A stretch of DNA of 64,000 nt, taken from Branchiostoma floridae. Taxonomy: Eukaryota; Chordata; Leptocardii; Amphioxiformes; Branchiostomatidae. The position numbers were made by a program, and so were the translations under genes. The stretch lies in assembly GCF_000003815.2 (NCBI RefSeq), contig NC_049996.1, forward strand, positions 13,010,419 through 13,074,418. The letters are read 5' to 3'. Of this stretch, positions 1-55,615 are shown one piece after another. A model generated the notes under the pieces. That model saw only the letters and a list, made by a program, of their open reading frames with translations. It was not told the DNA's origin and did not search any database. Numbering within the stretch: the first letter of the stretch is position 1; every line of letters starts with the position of its first letter.

Positions 1-1912
1 GATCTGAATACTCCCCTTCTTCTGCACACATAACACAGCTGCTATTGAAGATCTGAATACTCCCTTTCTTCTCCACACATAACACAGCTGCTAATGAAGA
101 TCGGAATACTCCTCTTCTTTCCCACACATAACACAGATGCTATAGAAGATCGGAATACTCCTCTTCTTCTCCACACATAACTGCTGCTTTTAAAGATCGG
201 AATAATCCTCTTCTTCTCCACACATAACACAGCTGCTATTGAAGATCGGAATACTCCTCTTCTTCTCCACACATAACAGAGCTAATATTGAAGATCGGAA
301 TACTCCTCTTCTTCTCCACACATAACACAGCTGCTATTGAAGATCGGAATACTCCACTTCTTCTCCACACGTAACACGGCTGTTACTGAAGATCGGAATA
401 CTCCTCTTCTTCTTCACACCTAACACAGCTGCTATTGAAGATCGGAATACTCCTCTTCTTCTCCGCACATAACAACAGTTCATATTTAAGATCGGAATAC
501 TTTTCTTCTCCACACATAACACATCTGCTTAATTGAAGATCGGAATACTCCTCTTCTTCTCCACACATAACACATCTGTTGAATTGAAGATCGGAATACT
601 CCTCTTCTTCTCCACACATAACACATCTGTTGAATTGAAGATCGGAATACTCCTCTTCTTCTCCACACATAACACATCTGTTTAATTGAAGATCGGAATA
701 CTCCTTTTCTTCTCCACACATAACACAGCTGTTTTTAATGATCGGAATACTCCCCTTCTTCTCCACACATAACACAGCTGCTATTGAAGATCGGGATACT
801 CCTCTTCTTCTCCACACATAACACAGCTGCTATTGAAGATCGGAATACTCCTCTTCTTCTTCACACCTAACACAGCTGCTATTGAAGATCGGAATACTCC
901 TCTTCTTCTCCGCACATAACAGCTCATATTTAAGATCGGAATACTCTTCTTCTCCACACATAACACATCTGCTTAATTGAAGATCGGAATACTCATCTTC
1001 TTCTCCACACATAACACATCTGCTTAATTGAAGATCGGAATACTCCTTTTCTTCTCCACACATAACACAGCTGTTTTTAATGATCGGAATACTCCCCTTC
1101 TTCTCCACACATAACACAGCTGCTATTTAAGATCGAAATACTCCTCCTCTTCTTCACACATAACACAGCTGCTATTGAAGATCTGAATACTCCTCTTCTT
1201 CTCCACATATAACACAGCTGCTAATGAAGATCGGAATACTCCTCTTCTTTCCCACACATAACACAGCTACTATCGAAGATTCGAATACTCCTCTTCTTCT
1301 CCACACATAACCGCTGCTTTTAAAGATCGGAATAATCCTCTTCTTCTCCACACATAACACAGCTGCTATTGAAGATCGGAATACTCGTCTTCTTCTCCAC
1401 ACATAACACATCTGCTATTGAAGATCGGAATACTCCTCTTCTTCTTCACACCTAACACAGCTGCTATTGAAGATCGGAATACTCCTCTTCTTCTCCGCAC
1501 ATAACAGCTCATATTTAAGATCGGAATACTCTTCTTCTCCACACATAACACATCTGCTTAATTGAAGATCGGAATACTCCTCTTCTTCTCCGCACATAAC
1601 ACATCTGCTTAATTGAAGATCGGAATACTCCTTTTCTTCTCCACATAACACAGCTACTATCGAAGATTCGAATACTCCTCTTCTTCTCCATACATAACAC
1701 AGCTGCTTTTGAAGATCGGAATACTCCTCTTCTTCTCCACACACAACACAGCTGCTATTCAAGATCGGAATACTCCTCTTTTTCTACACACATGACACAT
1801 CTGCTATTGAAGATTTGAATACTCCTCTTTTTCTACAAACATAACACAGCTGCTATTCAAGATCGGAATACTCCTCTTCTTCTCCACACATAACACAGAT
1901 CGGAATACTACG
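1..1912. repeat. 49-bp minisatellite, about 39 copies
   Basis: Units like GAAGATCGGAATACTCCTCT followed by TCTTCTCCACACATAACACA and GCTGCTATT. It runs off the left edge of the window. Variant units recur in the same order about 1.13 kb apart, showing higher-order duplication. Period 49 is not a multiple of 3, so the Cys/Arg-rich frames across it are artefacts. Confidence 0.95.
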
Positions 1913-4140
1913 CCGGCGATTCGTTTGCTAACGTTATGCCTAGGTTACACATAGCATAATTAAGCTCCCGAACACCAGCCGACCCTTAGCCGACACAGGT
2001 CGGCTAGGGTCGGGAGCAGTCTGACCAAGCCTATCTTTTAGCGCCGAACATGTCCCAACCATCTCCCTTCAGGCACAACTTCATAGTATGAAGTCTTTTA
2101 TCAATATCCTCCAAATTTCAAATCATTGGAGTCATTACTTTCCAGGCATTCGTTTTTCCTAAATTAGAAGTGGCGAGAAAAAAATTGGTGTGAATTGTGA
2201 TCAGACATGTCTGGGTCTAGTTCCCCGTCCCATAAATTAACAAAAGACATTGTCAAAATGTTTGATAATGATTCGGACGGTAAGTCTAACTCATCAGGCA
2301 AGGCCCCATAGGTAATGTGAATAAATGAACGATATTGGAAAATAAAGTATATATTTTTCACCAAAAAATATGATTTTAGGCGGTCATAATTTTGTGTGTG
2401 AATCACAAAACCAAAAATCTATTGATATTTTTATGATCCTCTCAACAGGCTCTACTAGCCTATGAATTTTCACTGAAAAATATTGATGTTTAAATTTTTG
2501 TCCCTCCCCCTTGTTTAAGACAAGAAATTTCCAGATCATTTAGGTGGTGATAGGTTTGAAGGCTGATAGCCGGTAGAAAGCTACCATACCAGAATGGCTA
2601 TCACGTCAAATTATATGCCACAGGCCTTCTACTATTCAAAAATAACAAGGAGAATTTGCCACCCCGGAGGGTACCGATATGTGAAATTTCGGGTGCTGGC
2701 CCATGGACTAAATGCCATTGTTTTCTTACCATTGTTCGATGCTCTACAGGTACTTCTTTCATAATACATGCCAAATTTCCTTTACCTGCAGTCAACCAAA
2801 CGTCTATTATGAGTACATATTTAATGTCGTACAGGGTATAGAAATAATAGAACAATAAAACTTTTTTTAAAGATGTGATGCCTTATTTTGTAATTTTTGA
2901 GGTGAATGTCATAGGCTAGGATTATAGTCATTAGTTTTCCGTCAACTCAACGTAACTCAACTACATGAAATCTACTCTAACTAAGCGTGCACGCTCTAAC
3001 TAACGGTGTGTCTAAACTTGTCTGTACTCAACTTGGACTAAACATCCGGGGTCTCTTGTCTTAGTCTTGACCCTTTTGACCTCTGCCTGATTACCCGCTC
3101 ACACGTTGTTAACAAAAAACATGAAGTAAAAACATGAGTTAGAACCCTAAGAAAGTTGACCTCACTAAATGTAAATACCTATAGATTCATACTGTACAAA
3201 TACATGGAAAACCACGCAGCAGTGTACAACTAAAGGGCACTGGAAAACCCACAGATCTATAAAGAAGAGACATCCATCAAACGAAAAGCAGTTACGTTCT
3301 AACAGTTCCTACCTGGCTGGAAATGCGACTCGACTCAACAAATGGAGATGTACATTTTCCTCCACACGAAACACACCTGCTACTGAAGATCAGAATACTC
3401 TTCTTCATCCTCATGTAATGTTAAAGATGGGAATATTCTCGTACAAACTCTGCCTGGAACTGAAGATGACTCTCCTGTTATTTGTACCCGTGTTTACACG
3501 TTGAATCGAACGTGGCTTCGGAGCGACATCGTTCGAACGGCGCAAAGCAAAATTGGTCGTCTTGTTCGACGTTCTTTGTGACGTCATAGAACAACAATGG
3601 GAAGCCCCGAATCGTATCCTGAGTGCAACAATCATCATCGCTAATGAATGGGTTTCTGCCGTTTGTTTGTTTGTTTGTTTGCTTGTATGTTTATGCTACT
3701 GGATGGTAATAATATTTGGTATGTGAATAGGTTTATAGGGAAAATGAATGTCAACTTGGTAATGGCAGAAGGGACGTAACAAAATGTATGTTAATAAATG
3801 CACGTTTTACTTTGTTTGCCCATTTCATCACACTTCATTACGTCGGATAATCAGATTATCCCACACATGAGAATTTTCTTTGTAGATCAACATAGTATTG
3901 GTTCTTTCGCAAGTTTAAACTACAGGACTAAGGAGCAATATTATCATTTCAGATGAGAAAAGATTTTGAGTGTACATACCAGGCGTGATGAATAAGATTT
4001 TCGCCTCTCTCAGAAATGTCACATTAACTTTGGTATTTGAACGCTTTTATATATTAACATTGACGACATTTTACATTATTGCGATCTTTGCTTTTCCCTT
4101 AACTTCCTTTTGAAAAGGTGTAAGGTGTGAGGAAAACAGG
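1913..4140. other. No gene recognised
   Basis: AT-rich sequence between the 49-bp array and the weak exon candidate at 4141. A short GTTT tract lies near 3660. A minus-strand stretch around 2727-2783 has an acceptor- and donor-like flank but no recognisable protein. Confidence 0.5.
3359..3435. repeat. Isolated degenerate copy of the 49-bp unit
   Basis: TCCACACGAAACACACCTGC, then TACTGAAGATCAGAATACTC, recalls the array at the window start, 1.4 kb away from its end. Confidence 0.6.
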
Positions 4141-4341
4141 GATGAGAGGTGTGTGGTCCGTGTTCTTCATGCAAAGGAATCTGAAAATACATTCTTTAAA
4201 AAAAGTAAGATGGGGAATTCTTTCGTGTTTAAACTAGAAAGAAGTGGAAATCTAAAGTTGACCTGCACACCTCAGGTCGCGGCTCAACTGTCCATGATTT
4301 TTCTTCTTTTGTTACTGGGTGTCGCTCTTAAAGTATCATAA
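4141..4341 (+). CDS. Possible terminal exon encoding a C-terminal hydrophobic tail
   Basis: Open frame reading DERCVVRVLHAKESENTFFK, then NLKLTCTPQVAAQL and a hydrophobic end MIFLLLLLGVALKVS before TAA. A hydrophobic tail right at a C-terminus suggests a GPI-anchor signal or tail anchor. AATAAA motifs follow at about 4460-4482. There is no good polypyrimidine acceptor and no identified upstream exon, so this is weak. Confidence 0.25.
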   Translation, partial: DERCVVRVLHAKESENTFFKKSKMGNSFVFKLERSGNLKLTCTPQVAAQLSMIFLLLLLGVALKVS

Positions 4342-4344
4342 TGT

Positions 4345-5845
4345 TTTAGAATTTGGTTGACATTTATTCGTGAAGGGTTTGTACATATGCTCCGACATTT
4401 AAGTTGTGTACTTTATTTGTTGGCGAGTCCGAGTACATTTGTACACATCGAATTAAACATGGCAATAAAGACCAAATAATAAAGCCGCCTTGAAGCAGAA
4501 AACTACCGAGAAATGGTCATCAATACACTGAGGTTTAAAGACATGTTTTGTTACATAGATCAAAAGCGTCCCCTATTAACCTATATTAGTACTGTAGCAG
4601 ATTTGTCCGTTCACGCAATAATTACCTCAGCAGCTAGGGGTCCCCACTGCCACGCCGACTGGGACCCAACCCATGTAGTGATAAAAGGTGATGATAAAGC
4701 ATAACAATCATTATGAAGCACACTATAACTAAAACCAACATAAACGCACTAATGAGGGAGTTACATTGGAGACAATTACACGACGAATTAAACGCTAGCT
4801 TTCTTTCGATTGTTCTTTACGTTGGAATTTATCTTATGGGGACATTCCTTGTAGTTTAAAAGGATTTGCTAGTTATTTTGAAATACCAAGACATTGTTGA
4901 AAAAATTGCACAAAATATATAGACGACAGGATGTCTGTAAACATGCCACGTCAGGTACACTATTGTTGCAGTACTACCATCAACATATAGAGGTCACTCT
5001 TTATCCATGAAACGTGCAGACAACAATACCACATCTGAACCAGATAAAGTTCGCTTGTAAAAAGATTGATAACATAAAAGATTCCGTAATCTGTGACAAA
5101 ATGTATTCGGAAGTTGATGGCATTCTTTTTGCAAAAGGTAAACACAACTTTTACTAATCTCAACAACATAGTCAAAAACATTTTCAAATTTGTGCAGATG
5201 TGATATGCGGTGGTGCCGATATATCCATACCGCCTTGTTTGTGCTAAGATAGTACGTCTGAAATACAAACACAGAATGAACTCATCCAGAACACATTGAA
5301 AGTTTGAAAGATGGACACTTTGTTTTGCGTTTGTTTTGCTTACTTTTAGAACATAGGAATTCGAGTCAAAGGAAATGTGTCTGGAAAGTTTTATGAACGC
5401 CCAATGCTTGCTATCATCCAACAAAAAGTGGATCAAAGTGTGCAATACTAAGTGGACGACATAGTGTTACTGCAACTAAACAACTGTTACATTGATAATT
5501 ATTTGATAATTGTTGGATGATAGTGATGATTGTGATGATGATGTAAGCTTGTTTTTTAAACATACCAAATGCCTCGTACCAGCGGTCCACCAGCTTTCTG
5601 CTATGGGTAACAAAGTTAAGAAAATTGGAAAAATGTTTTGAACGACATAAGCGTGTTCTAGAACATTGTATCTTCGACTTACAAGGACAATGAATTGATA
5701 AAACGTTATTTGTTTGTTATGCAGTGTTCTAGAATAGCATTCAGTCTCAGTGTAGAATAACGCAGGGATATTGTTGAGGATACAAACACGTATCTATCAT
5801 GTGCTTTCTTGTCTAAATCTGGATTTGCAATCTTTGCTCAGTAAA
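4345..5845. other. No gene recognised; upstream region of the C2-like gene
   Basis: A 161-codon minus-strand open frame (4960-5445) has AT-rich, unrecognisable product and no flanking support. The C2-like gene's promoter and first exon must lie in or near this stretch, but I see no clear TATA box or CpG-rich block. Confidence 0.4.
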
Positions 5846-6332
5846 ATGGGCATCATAGACAAGGGAGTTTCAGCGTATCTTACTGTGGTACACGCGGTGT
5901 CACTGCTCAGGCCTGGAGGTAAGAGACAGAGCGGCGAGACAAAACTGAACGTTACGGTACACGAGGGCAAAGTTGGTCGCCAGAGTCAGGGCAAGTATCT
6001 GGTTACAATACGCCACGGCAAGAAAAAGGTGCTATCTAACAAGAAAAACTCAGATGCACTGATCTGGGAGCATTCTACTGAGTTCATGTCATGGTCACCA
6101 ACAGAGGAACTGGTTCTGAAACTGCGAAAGGTGAAACGGTGCAAGGACAAAACCATCGGTGAGCTCTGCATCTCTGTCGCAGCCGGACTTGAGTCAGTGG
6201 AAGGTCTACCCAACAAACAGTGGTACGGCTTGGAAACTACTCAGAAAGGCGGGCGTAAGAAGAACAAGGCGTTCTTACAGGTGTCGGTTTCTGTCGACGG
6301 TCCGGGAATGAAAACTGACACATTGAACAAAG
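5846..6332 (+). CDS. C2-like protein, coding exon A
   Basis: Residues 1-163. Codes for the C2-like domain and ends GMKTDTLNK before G|GTAAAA. Normal mixed codon use and no internal repeat, so this is the more certain half of the gene. Confidence 0.7.
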
Positions 6333-7903
6333 GTAAAATGCGTTTGTTACCTTCGCCAAGAGGGTTATAAATGTATTTTGTAGTATTTGCATGTACGTGT
6401 GTTTGTTAGTGTATGTGTGTGTGTGTGTTCGTGTGTGTGTGTGTGTGTTCGCGTGTGTGTGTGTTCGTGTGTGTGTGTGTGTCTGTATGCCTGTGTGTGT
6501 GTTCGTTTGTGTGTGTTCGTGTGTGTGTGTGTATTCGTGCATGAAAGATTGGAAATCAGTGAACTTGGTACATCGTTTTAGTTTTTACTAAGCATAGATG
6601 AGGTAGTTATAGTTCATTGGCCTTGGGATTATCTAGCATCATAAATATTATGAACATGACTTCTTGATCAGATGAAGATAACAGATCTGTTGTCAGTAGC
6701 ACAAGTTGCCACAATGTAAATTATATAAGATGATACAGCAAATCTACTTCATTCTTTTCACATCCAGTTATTCCCACTGAGAATACTGATGAGCCAGCCG
6801 TGCAAGAGCAGCCGAAGACTTTGGCAGAGCTACAAGATGATGAGGCCGTCGTGTTGGAGGATGATGAGGCCGTCGTGTTGGAGGATGATGAGGCCGTAGT
6901 GTTGGAGGATGATGAGGCCGTCGTGTTGGAGGATGGTGAGGCCGTCGTGTTGGAGGATGATGAGGCCGTCGTGTTGGAGGATGGTGAGGCCGTCGTGTTG
7001 GAGGATGGTGAGGCCGTCGTGTTGGAGGATGGTGAGGCCGTCGTGTTGGAGGATGGTGAGGCCGTCGTGTTGGAGGATGGTGAGGCCGTCGTGTTGGAGG
7101 ATGGTGAGGCCGTCGTGTTGGAGGATGGTGAGGCCGTCGTGTTGGAGGATGGTGAGGCCGTCGTGTTGGAGGATGGTGAGGCCGTCGTGTTGGAGGATGG
7201 TGAGGCCGTCGTGTTGGAGGATGGTGAGGCCGTCGTGTTGGAGGATGGTGAGGCCGTCGTGTTGGAGGATGGTGAGGCCGTCGTGTTGGAGGATGGTGAG
7301 GCCGTCGTGTTGGAGGATGGTGAGGCCGTCGTGTTGGAGGATGGTGAGGCCGTCGTGTTGGAGGATGGTGAGGCCGTCGTGTTGGAGGATGGTGAGGCCG
7401 TCGTGTTGGAGGATGGTGAGGCCGTCGTGTTGGAGGATGGTGAGGTCGGCGCACTGGAGGTTGTCGACGTGCTGGAGGTTAGTGAGGTCAACGTGCTGGA
7501 TGATGACGAGTTAGACGTACTAAAGGATGGTGAGGTCAACGTGCTGGAGGATGGTGAGGTCAACGTGCTTGAGGATGATGAGGTTGACGTGCTGGAGGAT
7601 GATGACATCAATATGCTGGAGGATGGTGAGGCCAACGTGCTGGAGGATGGTGAGGTCAACGTACTGGAGGATGGTGAGGCCAACATGCTGGAGGATGGTG
7701 AGGTCAACGTGCTGGAGAATGGTGAGGTCAACGTGCTGAATGATGGTGAGGTTGATGCGCTGGAGAATGGTGAGGTCGCCATGCCAGAGGACAGTGACGA
7801 TTTCATGATGGAGGAAGGGGAGGTTTACGTGCTGGACAAAGATGAGATGTACGTGATGAAGGATGGTGAAGTATACTTGTTGAAGGAAGGTGAGGTCCGA
7901 TGA
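5846..7903 (+). CDS. C2-like domain protein with long acidic octapeptide repeat
   Basis: Two coding exons (5846-6332 and 6768-7903) give 540 residues. The ATG follows a TTTGCTCAG that may be a splice acceptor, so an upstream non-coding exon is likely. Residues about 33-150 resemble a C2 domain: KLNVTV strand, [69 protein letters not shown]. The Asp residues that bind calcium in classical C2 loops are not evident, and the strands are Lys/Arg-rich, so calcium-independent binding to lipid or protein is inferred. Residues 186-385 are 25 near-identical copies of DGEAVVLE (six or fewer have DDEAVVLE); 386-538 continue the period in diverged form ([16 protein letters not shown]). Donor AAAG|GTAAAA and acceptor TTTTCACATCCAG fit in phase 1. 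I do not recognise the full-length protein. Confidence 0.68.
6404..6535. repeat. (GT)n microsatellite in the C2-like gene intron
   Basis: GT/GTGTGTTCGT tract within the 435-bp intron 6333-6767. Low complexity; the frames it opens are not genes. Confidence 0.9.
6768..7903 (+). CDS. C2-like protein, coding exon B (octapeptide repeat)
   Basis: Residues 163-540. Begins [20 protein letters not shown], then the octapeptide array, ending KEGEVR before TGA. The diverged 3' units keep frame and the acidic/hydrophobic pattern, which supports coding in this frame over the opposite strand, where the repeat also stays open as a Ser/Thr-rich frame. Confidence 0.62.
6836..7435 (+). repeat. 24-bp coding minisatellite, 25 units
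   Basis: Perfectly periodic 24-bp units (GAT GGT GAG GCC GTC GTG TTG GAG with few changes). Because 24 is a multiple of 3, all frames stay open. Near-identity of the core against diverged 3' units points to recent expansion, so length is probably polymorphic. Confidence 0.95.
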
Positions 7904-8538
7904 AGGAGGATGGTGGTGTCTACGTGAGGGAGTGGACGCTATGACAGTGTCCAAAGAAAACGAGTAGGACACACAGTGGGTCTGCACAGGGACGAGGGTT
8001 GGCTCTTCCACCGACCAGTCAATCTCCCCGTCAGGAGAACACAACAATGAAGATGTCTTCAGGCCACAGGATCAGCTCTTATAGAAGTGAGCCCACTCGC
8101 GGACCTGCTCGAAAATGCCAACTCCCTCAGGTCATAGCTGGTCGCAGACACGTCTCATGTGTCTTTAAGACCTTTCTCGCTAAGGTGTCCATTGGACGTC
8201 TCGTTAGCTACATGAAAGGTGAACCAAATTTCGAACTTTGCGTTCTCCTTTTGATACCAGCAAATGTAAAAGTCTAGAAGCTCATGTTGGACTTTCAGAA
8301 CTAAACGTAAGGACAAGTTTTCATCACTCTCAAGTTCTTTAAAACTAATACATTTACCATTTCAACAGACTGTAATTTTATTCAGGTACCATTTACAAAT
8401 TGTCTTACTTTGAAAGATTTTGATATTCCACATCATGCTATAAGTGTCCCCTCCTATCACTCGTTCTAACATTGAAAACACTTGGTGAAAATCCTATTAA
8501 ATTAAAAACACTGTACTGAAGTCTATCTGTATGTATGT

Positions 8539-8544
8539 AATAAA
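8539..8544 (+). promoter_or_regulatory. Putative poly(A) signal of the C2-like gene
   Basis: AATAAA on the plus strand about 640 nt after the stop at 7903, before the 43-bp minisatellite. Motif and position only. Confidence 0.35.
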
Positions 8545-8689
8545 CGTTAAGCATTACTACCATTTTATGTGGGAGCATTTCCTGCCTCCTTAGACTGACT
8601 TATTTTTCTGGGAGCAGTATATAGTAATCTGCGCCTAGTGTTCAGTACATGTGTGGGTGTGTTTATGGAGTTAAAGCAATAGAGATAGA

Positions 8690-9815
8690 TTTACTGAGTG
8701 TGGATGGTGTTCAGCACCAGAAACAGAACTGTTTACCTATGTGTAGATAGTGTTCAGCGCCTTGCAGAGGTCTGTTCACCTGTGCTTGGATGGTATTTAG
8801 CACCAGGAACAGGTGTGTTTATTTGTGTGTGGATGGTGTTCAGCACCAGGGACAGGGCTGTTTATTTGTGTGTGGACGGCGTTTAGCACCAGGAACAGGT
8901 GTGTTTATTTGTATGTGGATGGTGTTCAGCACCAGAAACAGAACTGTTTACCTATGTGTAGATAGTGTTCAGCGCCTTGCAGAGGTCTGTTCACCTGTGC
9001 TTGGATGGTATTCATCACCAGGAACAGGTGTGTTTATTTGTGTGTGGACGGTGTTCAGCACCAGGAACAGGTGTGTTTATTTGTGTGTGGATGGTGTTCA
9101 GCACCAAGGACAGGGCTGTTTATTTGTATGTGGACGGTGTTTAGCACCAGGAACAGGTGTGTTTATTTGTATGTGGATGGCGTTCAGCACCAAGGACAGG
9201 GCTGTTTATTTGTGTGTGGATGGTATCAATACCAGGATAGGCCTGTTTATTTGTGTGTGGACGGTGTTCAGCACCAGGAACAGGTGTGTTTATTTGTGTG
9301 TGGACGGTGTTCAGCACCAGGAACAGGTGTGTTTATTTGTGTGTGGACGGTGTTCAGCACCAGGAACAGGTGTGTTTATTTGTGTGTGGATGGTGTTCAG
9401 CACCAAGGACAGGGCTGTTTATTTGTATGTGGACGGTGTTAAGCACCAGGAACAGGTGTGTTTATTTGTGTGTGGACGGTGTTCAGCAACAGGGACAGGG
9501 CTGTTTATTTGTGTGTGAATGGTGTTCCGCACCAGGGACAGGCCTGTTTATTTGTATGTGGACGGTGTTTAGCACCAGGAACAGGTGTGTTAATTTGTGT
9601 GTGGACGGTGTTCAGCACCAGGAACAGGTGTGTTTATTTGTGTGTGGATGGTGTTCCGCACCAGGGACAGGCCTGATTATTTGTGTGTGGATGGTGTTCC
9701 GCACCAGGGACAGGCCTGTTTATTTGTGTGTGGATGGTGTTCTGCACCAGGGACAGGCCTGTTTATTTGTGTGTGGATGGTTTTTAGCACCAGGGACAGG
9801 CATGTTTATTTTTTA
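8690..9815. repeat. 43-bp minisatellite, about 26 copies
   Basis: Units like GTGTTCAGCACCAGGAACAG followed by GTGTGTTTATTTGTGTGTGG ACG. A longer variant with GCGCCTTGCAGAGG occurs at about 8755 and again 220-240 bp later, indicating block duplication. Period 43 leaves all three plus frames open (CVYLCVDGVQHQ type products), which are artefacts. Confidence 0.95.
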
Positions 9816-9829
9816 CTCATATTAACATA

Positions 9830-12385
9830 TCGATATATTCCTACTCCTAAGAAAAATCAAGGTAAGCAATTTGGTAGTGTTGAATGGAAGTTTAAAACTT
9901 CGACATAGCAATTCAGACTTCTGATTTAAGGTTGGTAAATCCAGATGTTTGTTCAGTTATTGACAAAAATTGACTGCAATATTTGACCGTTTTCAAATTT
10001 TATAAAGATGCTTGAGTATTTGTTACCTTCCGAATGTTATCAACCCTATGTCTTGAGCTGATTCTGGTAAACTTTCTTATCTAAAACATGTTAAAATTAA
10101 ATTCAGGGACACAAGATAATACTCCACACTCTAAAACATGTAAGTACAGCATATGCTTTATTTTTTCTGATTTCACAAACATGCAAACAGGGCAAACAAT
10201 GAACACTTACACAATCGTGTAGAAACCGTCTATGTACAAAACGTGGACTATTGTACAGCAATAGCTATATAGGAAATTCTTAATGATCCATAGGACCAGC
10301 GTTGTATACTGACAAGCGGTACACAGTACTTTAGCATGGGTGCACTGTGCTTGAATTCATATTATAAATACGTAGGGTCCATCCCAAGTCACTAAGAGGC
10401 ATTTTCAATAATATTTGTAATATAATAGTTTTGAATTATTTTCAATAAGAGAACATCTAAGTAAAAGTAGTTATAAAAAAGAATGTGAAATTTTAATCTA
10501 TTTGTATTCATTCAGATAATTTTGAAAACGACTGTCCAAAAATTGCTTCATTTATAATACTTTTCAAACATCTATGTGATTCTTTGAATTCACTTTAAGA
10601 AATTGACAGAAATTTGCACCGTTTTCTAAATAGTAGATTATTGCCTGCATAAACGTTGGTGCTAAGACGACCCTACTGTCTGCCCTTTGTACTGAGGCAT
10701 CCAGCCGTATTTCAGCACACCTTGTGAGAATTCCTTGATTTTCACAGCCCTATGATCCATTTAAAATGTTACCAACAGTTACAAAGACTTGAAAACATTT
10801 TAATTGATGACAACGACAGCCCTCTCATTGACTTGGAATGGACTCTGACAGGTTTTCTTTAAATCTTACTCAATTTAGAATGACACTACCTGTAGAATGA
10901 AAACACTTTAAAAGGCAGAATTCATAGTAGTAGTAGTATGTATAATTGACCTTTTTTACGTGACTGTATATCTAAGTCGTACAATATTTGAATTTTACCC
11001 ATGAAAGGACACGGAAAGAATGTCAAAGTTACAATACCAAACGCTACAATAATTATTATATTTGTGGAAGTAAAAAGAACTAAATGACTCAAAACATTGT
11101 TTCTATCCCTTTTCCAGTGATTAGAATAAGGAAATACTCGGTATAGGGTGTTTTATATCAATAGCACTATGTACATGTACATCTGAATCATGCTTTTGTC
11201 AATCTTATGTATTGCACAGTCCCGTGTAAGTTATATTGTTCCATAATATATATATTTTGTGCTTACGTATCATGATTTTCTGTTCTTGATATATCTCATA
11301 TAATATTCCAAGTTGCAATTTTTTTCATAGGAAAAATTGGAACTTTTCCATACATAGGTGCACACTATGTGGTAGGAAAGGCTAAATCCTCTGCAGACGT
11401 CACATCCATATAATTGTTACCACTTGAGAACAGTATGAAGGGGAAATACCACCATTTAACAAAAATGTTGTTAAAAGCTCAAGTCTACATGCCACTTTCT
11501 GCAGGGAAATGTTGATGTTTTCCATTGGATCAGGGGTACATTTCTATGTCATGCTTTACCAAATAATAATTGGTATTATTTACATTTTCACTTTAAAATT
11601 AATAGTAACAGTTACAGACTGTTGTTGTATATACCCTACATATTGTATACCTTCTTGAATCTTATATTTTTATAATATCTCTTTGCTCAGCTATATTGCT
11701 GAATTAAAAATATTAGAAATCAGTACTAATCCAATACTTGCAACCCAAGAATAAAAATAGCAGAAATCCAAGATCTTAGTCCATAACACACATATCAATT
11801 TGATCAAACTTAATCCCACACATTTTCCTAGTATGTACATTATACAAGTGTCAACGAATGATATATGATCACAATTACATCATAGAAAGACTTGATATGC
11901 AACTTTTCATTTTCACTGCTTCATTATGCCTTGCTTAACAAGTCACCAGATTTGCTCTTGATACAGAAAGTTTGACTATAACTTGTCGAAAACCCCTTAC
12001 ATCCATGTTGATAATACATGTTATCTATGATAATTTTGTCTATAAGTTATACTTATTAGTACGTTGAGTGGAGTGCAATCTCTGCTATTGTCCCAAATGT
12101 AACAAAGGTCGTCCAACCAACATCATGCTCAAGTGCCGCCCTAAAGTGTTGACCTTCGCGTGTCCTTGAGAAACAAAGCCGCAGGGAATATACCAATTTC
12201 TTCTTGTCGGGTCTTCGTCACACTTCAACTTTGACCTTTACCCTTTCCAAGCATGTTGCCTCCCGTTCTTAGTCGATGCCAAACTTCTATCACCTCTCTC
12301 GTTTGTCACAGTCGTTAATTTTTTTCAGTTGATTAAGAGATCACCTTTTACCTCGACTCCTCTAGATTTGAGATTGGTATGCTCC
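9830..12385 (-). other. Probable 3' UTR of exon 23b form, no other gene
   Basis: AT-rich stretch with no coding signal on either strand. The part from 10157 up to 12385 is assigned to the long DPP-like transcript only because it lies between stop codon and first AATAAA. Confidence 0.35.
10157..10162 (-). promoter_or_regulatory. Putative poly(A) signal for exon 23b form
   Basis: The first AATAAA I find on the minus strand after the exon 23b stop, implying a 3' UTR of about 2.2 kb. Motif only. Confidence 0.3.

Positions 12386-55615
<43,230 letters not shown>

Noticed and set aside
42-1762. Cys/Arg-rich open frames on the minus strand across the 49-bp array
   Set aside because: They are by-products of a 49-bp tandem unit that shifts frame each copy; no start context, splice sites or non-repeat flanks support translation.
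2727-2783. Possible small minus exon between CTGCAG and GTAAGA
   Set aside because: Splice-like ends alone are common in such sequence; the 19-codon product is not recognisable.
4960-5445. 161-codon minus open frame
   Set aside because: AT-rich, no recognisable domain, a second overlapping frame is equally open, no splice or promoter support. Left unannotated rather than named.
6237-6591. His/Thr- or Cys/Val-rich frames over the GT tract
   Set aside because: Dinucleotide microsatellite inside an intron.
8698-9908. Plus-strand frames with CVYLCVDGVQHQ-type repeats, up to 242 codons
   Set aside because: The 43-bp period leaves all three frames open with cycling sequence; nothing outside the array continues them.
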